A DNA stretch of 64,000 nucleotides from contig NZ_LR130785.1 in assembly GCF_900626135.1 (NCBI RefSeq), positions 1,707,241 to 1,771,240 of the forward strand. The letters are read 5' to 3'. The DNA is from Senegalia massiliensis. Its GTDB lineage: Bacteria > Bacillota > Clostridia > Tissierellales > SIT17. Position numbers and translations under genes: made by a program. Numbering within the stretch: the stretch's first letter is position 1; each line of letters opens with the position of its first letter. The notes under the pieces were generated by a model. That model saw only the letters and a program-made list of their open reading frames with translations, did no database searches and was not told where the DNA came from. Shown one piece after another: positions 44,332-53,202 of this stretch.

Positions 44332-45531
44332 ATGGAATTCTCTAAAAGAATTGATCAAATGCAAGAATCACCTATAAGAAAGTTAGTACCAATAGCAGAA
44401 AAGGCAAAGAAAGATGGTAAGAAAGTTTATCACCTTAACATAGGACAACCAGACATAAAAACACCTCAAGAATTTATGAACTCAATAAAAGAATATGATG
44501 AAGAAGTTTTATCCTATTCTTTCTCTGAAGGATTACCCCAACTTATAGAAAGTTTTATTAAATATTATAAAACTTATAATCTAGAATTTGAAAAAGATGA
44601 AATTTTAATTACTAATGGTGGAAGTGAAGCAATCTTATTTTCTTTATTAGCAGTAACAGATACTAACGATGAAATTCTTGTCCCTGAACCATTTTATACT
44701 AACTATAATGGATTTAGCAGTGCAGCAGGGGTAAAAGTAGTCCCAATTACTACCAAGGCTGAAAACGGCTTTAAATTACCTTCAAAAGATTTTATCCAAA
44801 GTTTAGTCACTAAAAAGACAAAAGCAATTTTATTATCAAATCCTGGCAACCCTACAGGTGCAGTTTATACTAAGGATGAAATGAATGCATTAAGAGACAT
44901 AGCTAAGGAAAACGATTTATATATTATATCTGATGAAGTATATAGAGAATTTATTTATGATGGATTTGAATATAAGAGTTTTGCTTCCTTTGAAGATATA
45001 AAAGATAGAGTGATATTAACAGATAGTATATCAAAGAGATATAGTGCTTGCGGAGCAAGAATTGGAATGATCGCTTGTAAAAACAAAGATTTAATTAAGC
45101 AAATATTAAAGCTTTGCCAAGGAAGACTTTGTGTACCTACATTAGAACAAATCGGAGCAACTGAACTTATAAAAGTAAGTAAAGAATATCTTGATGATGT
45201 GGTAGAAGAATACAAAAAAAGAAGAGACATAGTTTATAACGAACTTAAAAATATTAAGGGTGTTATATGTGAAAAACCTCATGGAGCTTTCTATGTTATA
45301 GCAAAATTACCAGTAGATGATGCAGAACATTTTGTGAAATGGTTGCTAACAGATTTTGATATAGATGGTGAAACTATAATGTTAGCACCTGCAGAGGGTT
45401 TCTATGCTACTCCTGGTCTTGGTACAGATGAAGTAAGAATATCATATGTATTAAACGAAGATTCACTAAAAAAATCAATGAATATATTAAAAGTAGGTTT
45501 AGAAAAATATAAAAAAAATAACACCTTATAG
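44332..45531 (+). CDS. Class I PLP-dependent aminotransferase
   Basis: A 399-residue fold-type I aminotransferase. Marks: LNIGQPDIKTP, TNGGSEAILF, LSNPGNPTGAVYT, SDEVYREFIYDG, the Schiff-base lysine in DSISKRYSACGARIG, and DEVRISYVL with the carboxylate-binding Arg. It is clearly different from the aminotransferase at 15372, notably SKRYSACG in place of SKAYAMTG. Substrate unknown. GGGAGG precedes the ATG. Single gene with a terminator. Confidence 0.88.
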   Translation: MEFSKRIDQMQESPIRKLVPIAEKAKKDGKKVYHLNIGQPDIKTPQEFMNSIKEYDEEVLSYSFSEGLPQLIESFIKYYKTYNLEFEKDEILITNGGSEAILFSLLAVTDTNDEILVPEPFYTNYNGFSSAAGVKVVPITTKAENGFKLPSKDFIQSLVTKKTKAILLSNPGNPTGAVYTKDEMNALRDIAKENDLYIISDEVYREFIYDGFEYKSFASFEDIKDRVILTDSISKRYSACGARIGMIACKNKDLIKQILKLCQGRLCVPTLEQIGATELIKVSKEYLDDVVEEYKKRRDIVYNELKNIKGVICEKPHGAFYVIAKLPVDDAEHFVKWLLTDFDIDGETIMLAPAEGFYATPGLGTDEVRISYVLNEDSLKKSMNILKVGLEKYKKNNTL

Positions 45532-45543
45532 GTGTTAACCATT

Positions 45544-45570
45544 AGAGGAAGAATTTCTTCCTCTTTCTTT
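45544..45570 (+). terminator. Terminator after the second aminotransferase
   Basis: AGAGGAAGAA/TTCTTCCTCT stem followed by TTCTTT; a smaller AACACC/GGTGTT hairpin overlaps the stop codon just before. Confidence 0.78.
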
Positions 45571-45574
45571 ATGC

Positions 45575-45724
45575 TTAATACTCTTGTTTTAACATTCTTT
45601 CATACATCTCACATTTATCAGTATTACAATATCCATCAATATTCTGTATACATGTTATAGCTCCACACTTTTTAAGTCTACTTATTTGCTCTCTTTTATT
45701 AGTTTTGATAATATTTTCGTTCAT
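45575..45724 (-). CDS. Small cysteine-containing protein, not recognised
   Basis: 49 residues: MNENIIKTNKREQISRLKKC GAITCIQNIDGYCNTDKCEM YERMLKQEY. Four cysteines (20, 25, 33, 38) in C-x4-C-x7-C-x4-C could bind a metal or a cluster. AAGGAGGAG lies 4 bases before the ATG, which strongly supports it. No family recognised. Confidence 0.6.
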   Translation of the reverse strand: MNENIIKTNKREQISRLKKCGAITCIQNIDGYCNTDKCEMYERMLKQEY

Positions 45725-45883
45725 CTTTACTCCTCCTTATTTTAATTATACTAAATTTTGAATTTAATGTCAATGATAATTCAGAATTATGCAATGTAAT
45801 ATTATTTAAAATTCATATTTATATTATTATATTAATAATACCCTTAAATAATGCATAATAATCAGATAAATGTTGCAAAAAAA

Positions 45884-45911
45884 ATGAAATAGAATAATTA
45901 TTCTATTTCAT
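45884..45911 (-). terminator. Palindromic terminator of the 45903 gene
   Basis: ATGAAATAGAATAA and its exact complement with no spacer: a 28-base perfect palindrome that includes the stop codon, followed on the minus strand by a T-run. Confidence 0.7.
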
Positions 45912-46628
45912 AAAATCATATGTTGTAAAAGAACCATAATTATTTTTGCATAATATTTCAATTATTTTATACATTATATACTCATCATCTTTTATTATTC
46001 TTAAATTAGTTTTATTTGTATTTGTTCTAGTTAAATAAAACTCTATTTTTCTATCTTCATTTTGATAAATCTTTAAGATTCCTTTTTCATATAACTTAAT
46101 ATTTGCTAAAACTAAACTTGGTAAATTTATTTCTCCAAATTTTCTTTTATCTATATTACTTAACTCAAATTTACTAAATTTTATAATTAAACTTATTAAT
46201 TTTTCTAATGTTTTTTCTGATATATAAGAAAAACTAGAGTCTTCTGATTCTTTAACTTGAATAATATATTTTTTTATTGAAAATTTAGGATATATAGCTA
46301 TATATTTATCATTTAAATTTATTGGCTTAAAAACATCATAAAATTTAATTATTAATTTTACACTTAAATTAAATAATTCATCATCTTCTTTATAAGTTTT
46401 ATTTATATTTTTTAAATACTCTGTGCAAACTAAATATAGTAATTTAAAAATGTTTTTTTCTTTAAATAAAACATTAAAATACTTGTTTTTTTCAAGATAT
46501 AGTGGTGGAAGATAATCAATAATATTTATTAATTTATTAAATTCATAAATATCTTTTCTTATAATGTCTTTTTCATTTTCATTTAAAAAATTACATAGTT
46601 CTTTTTTTAAAATGTTATAAGAATACAT
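45903..46628 (-). CDS. Hypothetical protein
   Basis: 241 residues, not recognised. Lysine-, isoleucine- and asparagine-rich, soluble, with no signal peptide or membrane helix. Segments such as FNKLINIIDYLPPLYLEKNK and FGEINLPSLVLANIKLYEKG look like an all-alpha fold with one beta part. GGAGGG lies upstream of the ATG. It is divergent from the K+ channel gene, 171 bases apart. Confidence 0.6.
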   Translation of the reverse strand: MYSYNILKKELCNFLNENEKDIIRKDIYEFNKLINIIDYLPPLYLEKNKYFNVLFKEKNIFKLLYLVCTEYLKNINKTYKEDDELFNLSVKLIIKFYDVFKPINLNDKYIAIYPKFSIKKYIIQVKESEDSSFSYISEKTLEKLISLIIKFSKFELSNIDKRKFGEINLPSLVLANIKLYEKGILKIYQNEDRKIEFYLTRTNTNKTNLRIIKDDEYIMYKIIEILCKNNYGSFTTYDFMK

Positions 46629-46799
46629 CTTATCCCTCCTTCTATATTATTCTTTGTAAGATTAAAGTAAATATAGTAATACAATAATTCTATATTTGCT
46701 TTAAATTCTTATATAAAGTAAATATTTCTAAATCCTATAGAAAATAATGTAAAGAAAGGTTGATGGCTTATTTTTTTTATTAAAAAATTACATATTCTA

Positions 46800-47795
46800 A
46801 TGAAAAATGCTAAGCTTTACAAATCATTAATTATAGTAATTATATTTATATTGAGTTTATCGTTAATTTTTTATATTGTTGAATCAGAAAATAATTCTAA
46901 AATAAATAATTTAGGAGATGCTATTTGGTGGGGTTTTGTAACTAGTACTACTGTAGGATATGGAGATATATTTCCAATAACTTTTTTAGGAAGAATAATA
47001 GCAATAATTTTAATGTTAATTGGTATAGGAATCTTTGGATTTATAACCGCTTCATTTGCATCAATATTTGTAGAAAAAAACTTTAAAAAAGGGATGGGAT
47101 TAATGGATGTAAATTTTAAAAATCATATAATTATAATTGGATGGAATTATAGATCAAAATCTATTATAGAAGAATTAATTAATGAAAATAAAGATATAAA
47201 TATAGTTTTAATCGATAATATAGATCAAAATCCTTATAATAAAAAAAATATATCATATATAAAAGGCAATCCTTGGAATGACAATGTTTTAAAAAGAGCT
47301 AATATATCTTATGCTAAAACAGCAATAGTATTAGCTGATAGAAAATTAGATAGTTTAGAAATGATGGATGCAAAATCTGTATTTACATGTTTAGCAATAG
47401 AAAAAACTAATAATAATATATACTTAATATCTGAAGTAGTAAATCCAGAAAACTCAAATCATTTTTTAAGGGTAAATGTAAATGATATTATTGTAAGTAA
47501 TCAAATAGAAAGTAAAGTATTAGTAAGAAGTATATTGTATAGAACAGTAAATAAAGCAATTAAGGAGCTTATAACAAATTCTTATGGATCTGAATTATAT
47601 GAAATGCCAGCTCCTAAATATTATATTAATAAAGAATATATTAATATTTGTTTAGAATTACTTAAAAATAATATCACTTTAATAGGAATTTATAGAGAAG
47701 GACATACAAATTTAAATCCTGAAAAAAACACCATAATTCAAAACAAAGATATATTAATATATATAGCAAAAGAAAAATATCAAAAATCAAAATAA
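46800..47795 (+). CDS. Two-helix potassium channel with TrkA-N (RCK) domain
   Basis: 331 residues. TM1 (about 8-27), the pore helix and selectivity filter TTVGYGDIFP (about 50-59), and TM2 (about 67-90) form an ion pore. The cytosolic RCK domain begins HIIIIGWNYRSKSIIEEL and binds a nucleotide or ion; a TrkA-C-like end follows. This is the MthK type of ligand-gated K+ channel. The ATG at 46800 lacks a ribosome site. A better site (AAAGG) serves ATG 46763, but a run of eight T puts that start out of frame. Confidence 0.85.
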   Translation: MKNAKLYKSLIIVIIFILSLSLIFYIVESENNSKINNLGDAIWWGFVTSTTVGYGDIFPITFLGRIIAIILMLIGIGIFGFITASFASIFVEKNFKKGMGLMDVNFKNHIIIIGWNYRSKSIIEELINENKDINIVLIDNIDQNPYNKKNISYIKGNPWNDNVLKRANISYAKTAIVLADRKLDSLEMMDAKSVFTCLAIEKTNNNIYLISEVVNPENSNHFLRVNVNDIIVSNQIESKVLVRSILYRTVNKAIKELITNSYGSELYEMPAPKYYINKEYINICLELLKNNITLIGIYREGHTNLNPEKNTIIQNKDILIYIAKEKYQKSK

Positions 47796-49216
47796 TTAAT
47801 TGGATGTATAAGAGTCTTATTATTTTGATTTTTAATAAATTTATTAATATATTTAAATAATAATATAATAGATTTTTCAATTTCTTTTATTTCTATTGAT
47901 GATATATTTATTCTAAAATATTCTGTATCATTATTGCTAGAATAAAATCTTGATCCAGAAGATATCAAAATACCTTTTTCCTTTAAATAAATTTCTAACT
48001 TTTTAGAAGAATATCCATCAGGAAGTGCAAACCAGAAATTAAGACCTCCATCTGGTCTATAGTATCTTAAATCTATTGGTATATATTTTTTAATATATTT
48101 TTTTGTTAAATCATATTTCATTTTATATATACTAGATAATTTTTTTATATGGTTATCCCACTTTTTTTCCTTTAAATATAATTCAAATATTCTTTGAATA
48201 AAACCTGAAGTAGATATATCAGAGAAATGTTTTCCTAATAAAAAGTTTTGACTAAGTTTTATAGGTAAAACAGCAAAACCTAATCTAATTCCTGGCATAA
48301 AAGTTTTTGAAAAGCTTTTTAAGTAGATGACTCTATTATTTTCATCTAAAGATTTAAGTAATCTTACTTTTTTATTATTAAAATTAATATCACTTATATA
48401 ATCATCTTCTATAATATATGTATTATACTTTTCAGCTAATTCCAATATTTTTTTCATCGTATTTAAAGAATAAGAAAATCCAGTAGGATTTTGAAAGTTT
48501 GGCATTGTATATATTACACGAGGTTTGAAATTTTTAATTTTATGTTCTAATATAGTAATGTCTATGCCATCTCTATCAACGGGTATTTCAACAATCTTAG
48601 TAGATCTTGATTTAAATGAATACAAAGCACCAGAATAAGTAGGAGATTCTGTAATTACAATGTCACCATAATCTAATATTGTTTTACTTAATATATCTAT
48701 ACCTTGCTGAGTTCCAGATATTATTTGAATAGATTCTAAAGGTGTGAAAATATTTTTTTCTTCTAAATGACTTTTAATCACTTTTCTAAGAGGTAAATAT
48801 CCTATACTTTGATGATAGTCAAAGGCACTGCCACCATCTCTATCTATAACTATATTCATTAACTCTTTAAATTCTGATACAGGAAATAATTTTGAATCAG
48901 CTGTTAAATTTTGAAAATCATAAATAATATCTAAATTTTTTCTATTATCTGAAGTCTTATCTACATCAATATTTTTTATATAAGTTCCACTACCAGTTTT
49001 TTTATATACATATCCTTCTTTTTCCAACAAATTATATGCACTTACAACAGTAGAACTGTTTACATTAAATATTTTACAAGTTTCTCTAATAGAAGGTAAT
49101 TTAGTATTAACCTCTATTTTATCATCAATAATTAGATCTTTTATCCCTTTATACAATTGTTTGTATAAAGGTTCTTTCTTACCCTTATCTAATTTTATTT
49201 CATTTAATATAATCAT
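47780..49216 (-). CDS. MocR-type GntR/aminotransferase-fusion regulator
   Basis: 478 residues. An N-terminal GntR winged helix (PLYKQLYKGIKDLIIDDKI to NVNSSTVVSAYNLLEKEGYV) is fused to a fold-type I aminotransferase domain with the PLP lysine in LKSFSKTFMPGIRLGF. MocR/PdxR regulators sense PLP or amino compounds. It converges on the K+ channel gene with a 16-base overlap. A 34-base palindrome lies upstream. The regulated gene is not evident; the M42 cluster ends next to it on the same strand. Confidence 0.88.
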   Translation of the reverse strand: MIILNEIKLDKGKKEPLYKQLYKGIKDLIIDDKIEVNTKLPSIRETCKIFNVNSSTVVSAYNLLEKEGYVYKKTGSGTYIKNIDVDKTSDNRKNLDIIYDFQNLTADSKLFPVSEFKELMNIVIDRDGGSAFDYHQSIGYLPLRKVIKSHLEEKNIFTPLESIQIISGTQQGIDILSKTILDYGDIVITESPTYSGALYSFKSRSTKIVEIPVDRDGIDITILEHKIKNFKPRVIYTMPNFQNPTGFSYSLNTMKKILELAEKYNTYIIEDDYISDINFNNKKVRLLKSLDENNRVIYLKSFSKTFMPGIRLGFAVLPIKLSQNFLLGKHFSDISTSGFIQRIFELYLKEKKWDNHIKKLSSIYKMKYDLTKKYIKKYIPIDLRYYRPDGGLNFWFALPDGYSSKKLEIYLKEKGILISSGSRFYSSNNDTEYFRINISSIEIKEIEKSIILLFKYINKFIKNQNNKTLIHPINYFDF

Positions 49217-49230
49217 AAAACTCCTCCATT

Positions 49231-49264
49231 AATATAAATGAGCTGTATACAGCTCATTTATATT
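49231..49264 (-). terminator. 34-base perfect palindrome after the M42 cluster
   Basis: AATATAAATGAGCTGTA and its exact complement, overlapping the last M42 stop codon and ending 15 bases before the MocR gene. The centre is TGTATACA. It probably ends the M42 transcript; its location just upstream of a MocR gene leaves an operator role open. Confidence 0.7.
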
Positions 49265-50256
49265 TTGAATTCATGATTCAATATTGACTTAAGTAACTCA
49301 ATAGAACTTATGACATCTTTTTTATATACTGTTTCATTTGAAGAATGAATATATCTAGTAGGAATAGATATTACACCTGAAGGAACACCTGATCTACTTA
49401 AATGTATACTCCCTGAATCTGTTCCACCATACTCTAAAACTTCTTTTTGATATTCTATATTGTTTTTTTCAGCCATATCAATTAATATATCTTTTAATTT
49501 AGGATGTACTATTACAGACTTATCCATGATTTTTATAGCTGTCCCTTTACCTAAAGTTACTGACAATCTTTTAGACTTAGGAGTGCCTCCTGCTGGAGTA
49601 ACATCAATAGCTATACCTATATCTGGATCTATTTTATAAGCAGATGTTTTAGCACCTCTTATACCTAACTCTTCTTGAACAGTAAAGACAAAATAAAGAT
49701 CATTATCTACATTCTCCATTTTTTTCAAAGTCTCAATCATTACAAAACAACCAACTCTGTCATCAAGACATCTAGAAATAACCCTATCCTTATCTTCATA
49801 AAAGCTATTTAAATATACACAAGTATCTCCAATTGCAATTTTCCCCTCTGCATCTTTTTTATCTTTAGCTCCAATATCTATATATAAATTATCTAATTTC
49901 AATTTATTTTTATCATCTATATCTTCGCTTGATATTACCCCTACAATACCATTTTCAAATATAACTCTTTGATTTATACTTAAAAGAGGAGAAATTCCTC
50001 CAATATTTGTAAATCTTAAAAAACCTTTATCATCTATATCTATAATCATAAGTCCAATTTGGTCCATATGTCCAGCAATCATTACTTTCTTACCATTTCC
50101 TTTTTTTCTAGCTATAAGATTTCCTAAATTATCAATCTTTATTTCATCTACATAATCCTCAATTTCTTCTATAATTAGTTTTCTTACATTATTTTCATTG
50201 CCTGATGGTGAAAATGAATCTACAAGTTTTCTTAATAAACCACTATTAAATTCCAT
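49258..50256 (-). CDS. M42 family metallo-aminopeptidase, third of three
   Basis: 332 residues. Metal ligands are in AGHMDQIGLM, SRCLDDRVGC, VQEELGIRGAKT (catalytic Glu pair), AIDVT and RYIHSSNE. M42 enzymes form large tetrahedral (TET) particles that trim peptides from the proteasome or other proteases. The ATG shares a base with the preceding stop (TAATG), indicating coupling. It has all ligands, so it should be active. Confidence 0.92.
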   Translation of the reverse strand: MEFNSGLLRKLVDSFSPSGNENNVRKLIIEEIEDYVDEIKIDNLGNLIARKKGNGKKVMIAGHMDQIGLMIIDIDDKGFLRFTNIGGISPLLSINQRVIFENGIVGVISSEDIDDKNKLKLDNLYIDIGAKDKKDAEGKIAIGDTCVYLNSFYEDKDRVISRCLDDRVGCFVMIETLKKMENVDNDLYFVFTVQEELGIRGAKTSAYKIDPDIGIAIDVTPAGGTPKSKRLSVTLGKGTAIKIMDKSVIVHPKLKDILIDMAEKNNIEYQKEVLEYGGTDSGSIHLSRSGVPSGVISIPTRYIHSSNETVYKKDVISSIELLKSILNHEFKI

Positions 50257-51281
50257 TAATTATTCTCTCCTTCTAATATTTTTTCTATAAATTTATTTAA
50301 TAATATTTTAGTAGATTTATAGTCTTTTTTACTCATTACACTAATTGGAGAATGAATATTTCTACATGGTACAGATAAAGTTGCTGTTTTTACTCCCTCT
50401 CTTGATAAATGAATACTACCTGAATCGTTTCCTCCTACACTTGTTTTTCTAAACTGATAAGGAATATTATTTTCTTCAGCAATACTCACAAGTATATCTA
50501 TTAAATTTTTATCATAATAAGTTGTTCTATCCATTAATGATATTGCCGCTCCTTTACCTAATATTGTAGCTTTTTTATGGTCATCAATATCCTCTAAATC
50601 AGCACATGTGGTACCTTCTAATATTATTGATATATCAGGTTGTATTTTATATGCAGCAGGTCCTGCACCACGAAGTCCTACTTCTTCCATAACAGTAAAT
50701 GCTACATGTAAGTCATATGGGATATCTGATTTCAATAATTCAATTAATAAAGCACAACCTACTCTATTGTCTAAAGCTTTGGATTTTATCAAATCATCTC
50801 CAAATTCTATATAGTTACTATCAAATACAATATAATCTCCTATATTAACCTTTTTTTCTGTTTCACCTTTTGTATATGTTCCAATGTCTATATATAATTG
50901 TTTTAAATCTAAAGCTTTCTCACGATCACTAGGTTTTTGAAGATGAATAGGTTTTGCACCTATAACTCCTAGAATTTTATTTTTTCCTATTTTTACTCTT
51001 TTCGAAACAAGTACCCTCTTATCAATTCCACCTACGGTCATAAATTTAATTAATCCCATATCATCAATATCAGAAACTATTAAACCTACTTCATCCATAT
51101 GTGCCGTTATCAATATTTTTGTATTGTTATTTTTTTGCCCCTTTTTATAAGCAATTATATTTCCTATTTTATCTACTTTATAATTATCAACATAATTTTT
51201 TATCTCATTTATAATAATATCTCTCACTTCTTTTTCATTACCAGAAACTCCACTAGCTTCTGTAAGATTTTTTAATAGCAT
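50256..51281 (-). CDS. M42 family metallo-aminopeptidase, second of three
   Basis: 341 residues. Ligands lie in TAHMDEVGLI, SKALDNRVGC, VMEEVGLRGAGP, and RNIHSP. The specificity-pocket region differs from its neighbours (ILEGTTCADLEDIDDH). GGAGGG lies 6 bases before the ATG, which overlaps the first M42 gene by 10 bases. It was probably produced by ancient tandem duplication. Confidence 0.92.
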   Translation of the reverse strand: MLLKNLTEASGVSGNEKEVRDIIINEIKNYVDNYKVDKIGNIIAYKKGQKNNNTKILITAHMDEVGLIVSDIDDMGLIKFMTVGGIDKRVLVSKRVKIGKNKILGVIGAKPIHLQKPSDREKALDLKQLYIDIGTYTKGETEKKVNIGDYIVFDSNYIEFGDDLIKSKALDNRVGCALLIELLKSDIPYDLHVAFTVMEEVGLRGAGPAAYKIQPDISIILEGTTCADLEDIDDHKKATILGKGAAISLMDRTTYYDKNLIDILVSIAEENNIPYQFRKTSVGGNDSGSIHLSREGVKTATLSVPCRNIHSPISVMSKKDYKSTKILLNKFIEKILEGENN

Positions 51282-52327
51282 AAATATCCCTCCAGGTTGT
51301 TACTATCAATTTCAGATATAAATCTAGCTATAAGTTTAGCAGTATTTTTTATGTCATCTATATTAATTGTTTCAACTGAAGTATGCATATATCTTAAAGG
51401 TATAGATATAACTAAAGTAGGTATCCCAGCTCTAGATATTTGCATACTTCTTCCATCAGTACCTGTTGGTCCAGGATCTAATTCTGTTTGATAGGGAATA
51501 TTATATTTTTCAGCTATTTCAATCAGTTTTCTTCTAAGTTGTGGATGAATATTTCCCCCAAGTGTAATAGCAGGGCCCTTCCCCATCTTAATTGAATCAG
51601 AATCTTCTAACTCTGGAGTTTTACCAAAACCTACATCAATTGCAATTCCAATATCAGGATCTATTTTATATGTACTTGTTATTGCACCTCTTGTCCCAAC
51701 TTCTTCTTGTACTGTAAAAACATTATATACATCTGCTTGATGTTTGAGCTTTTTTAATTCTTTAACACATTCTAATAATGTAGCTACTCCTGCTTTATCA
51801 TCTAATGATTTACTTGTAACAGTATTGGATTCTAATACTTTAAAATCTCTTTTAATAGTAATTATATCACCAATAGATATTAATTCCTTAGATTTTATTT
51901 CATCGTAACCTATATCAATATATAAATCCTCCATTTTAAAAGCATTATCTTTAGAATCAGAATCTTGTAAATGAGGTGGTAATATTCCTATAACACCATA
52001 TATCTCTTTTTCAGAATGAATAATAACTTCTTGAGCAACTAGAGTTCTTGGATCAACACCCCCTACGGAAGTAAATTTAATAGATCCATTCTCTTCTATT
52101 CCATTTACCATTAATCCTATCTCATCTATATGTGCTGCAAGCATTATTTTAATATTTTGATAATTTTTTTCGCCCTTTTTTATGGCTATTAAACTGCCCA
52201 GCTTATCATAAGTTATATCATCTGTATACTTTTGAAAAACATTATGAATATATTTTGATAAATTTTGTTCATAACCAGAGACACTATTATAATTAGATAA
52301 TTCTTTTAAAAATTCTATTGTATCCAT
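51272..52327 (-). CDS. M42 family metallo-aminopeptidase, first of three
   Basis: 351 residues. Ligands lie in AAHIDEIGLM, SKSLDDKAGV, VQEEVGTRGAIT, AIDVGFGKTPE and RYMHTSVE. AGGAGG precedes the ATG. It leads a three-gene operon whose products likely work together, perhaps as mixed TET particles with different side-chain preferences, as known for archaeal TETs. That mixing is inference. Confidence 0.92.
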   Translation of the reverse strand: MDTIEFLKELSNYNSVSGYEQNLSKYIHNVFQKYTDDITYDKLGSLIAIKKGEKNYQNIKIMLAAHIDEIGLMVNGIEENGSIKFTSVGGVDPRTLVAQEVIIHSEKEIYGVIGILPPHLQDSDSKDNAFKMEDLYIDIGYDEIKSKELISIGDIITIKRDFKVLESNTVTSKSLDDKAGVATLLECVKELKKLKHQADVYNVFTVQEEVGTRGAITSTYKIDPDIGIAIDVGFGKTPELEDSDSIKMGKGPAITLGGNIHPQLRRKLIEIAEKYNIPYQTELDPGPTGTDGRSMQISRAGIPTLVISIPLRYMHTSVETINIDDIKNTAKLIARFISEIDSNNLEGYLCY

Positions 52328-52363
52328 TATATTCCTCCTATTTAGTTTTATATTATTCCATTA

Positions 52364-53137
52364 TTATGATTTCTTTCTATAGAAAAAAGTTTTTACAGAC
52401 TCTAAATTATATTTATGAGAATATATTATTTGTTCTGTACTACCAACAAATAATATCCCATTATCTGAAAGTGCATTATAAAACTTATTGTACATTATTG
52501 ATTTTGCTTCTTCAGTAAAATAGATCATAACATTTCTACAAAATATCAGATCACAATTTTTAGGGTATTCGTCTTTTAAAAGATTTATATTTTGAAATTG
52601 AACTTTGTTTTTTATTTCATCTTTAATTTTATATGTATTTTGAATTTTTTCAAAATACTTAGTTTTAAACTCATTAGGTAATTCTTTTAAACTCTTTTCT
52701 GAATAAATTCCTATTTTGGCTTTATTTATTGCTGAGTTATCAATATCCGTAGCTAATATTGAAATGTCATCAATGTTTATAAATTTAGATAATAACATAA
52801 CTATTGAATAAGGTTCTTCCCCTGTAGAACATGCACTACTCCATACCTTTATCTTTTTCTTCTGTTTTAACAAATCAGGAATAATTTGATTTTCTAAAAT
52901 ATTCCATTGTTCTTTATTTCTATAAAATTCTGATACATTTATAGTCAAATAATTTAAAAATTCATTTAATAAATTTTTATCTTCTTTTAATCCTTTAATA
53001 TAATCTTCAAAACCAGAAAATTTATTTCTAGATATTAAAGATAATATTCTTCTTTTCATTTGTTTTTCCTTATAACTTGATAAATCTATATTTATTAAAT
53101 TATAAATTTCATTTTTAAACTTTTCGTAGTTATCCAT
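52364..53137 (-). CDS. cheR: CheR-type protein-glutamate O-methyltransferase
   Basis: 257 residues. An N-terminal helical CheR domain (about 1-70) precedes a Rossmann methyltransferase domain with the SAM loop SSACSTGEEPYS, ATDID, and FCRNVMIYF. It methylates receptor glutamates in chemotaxis. There are no other chemotaxis genes nearby, so it acts on receptors encoded elsewhere or has a stand-alone role. It follows the ispH-rpsA terminator. Confidence 0.9.
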   Translation of the reverse strand: MDNYEKFKNEIYNLINIDLSSYKEKQMKRRILSLISRNKFSGFEDYIKGLKEDKNLLNEFLNYLTINVSEFYRNKEQWNILENQIIPDLLKQKKKIKVWSSACSTGEEPYSIVMLLSKFINIDDISILATDIDNSAINKAKIGIYSEKSLKELPNEFKTKYFEKIQNTYKIKDEIKNKVQFQNINLLKDEYPKNCDLIFCRNVMIYFTEEAKSIMYNKFYNALSDNGILFVGSTEQIIYSHKYNLESVKTFFYRKKS

Positions 53138-53166
53138 ATATTTCTCCTTATTATTTGATATAGTAA

Positions 53167-53192
53167 AACAAGGAAGGTTTGCCTTCCTTGTT
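53167..53192 (-). terminator. Terminator after ispH-rpsA
   Basis: Perfect 11-bp stem AACAAGGAAGG/CCTTCCTTGTT with loop TTTG, 11 bases after the stop on the minus strand. Confidence 0.88.
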
Positions 53193-53202
53193 AAGATGAA
53201 TA

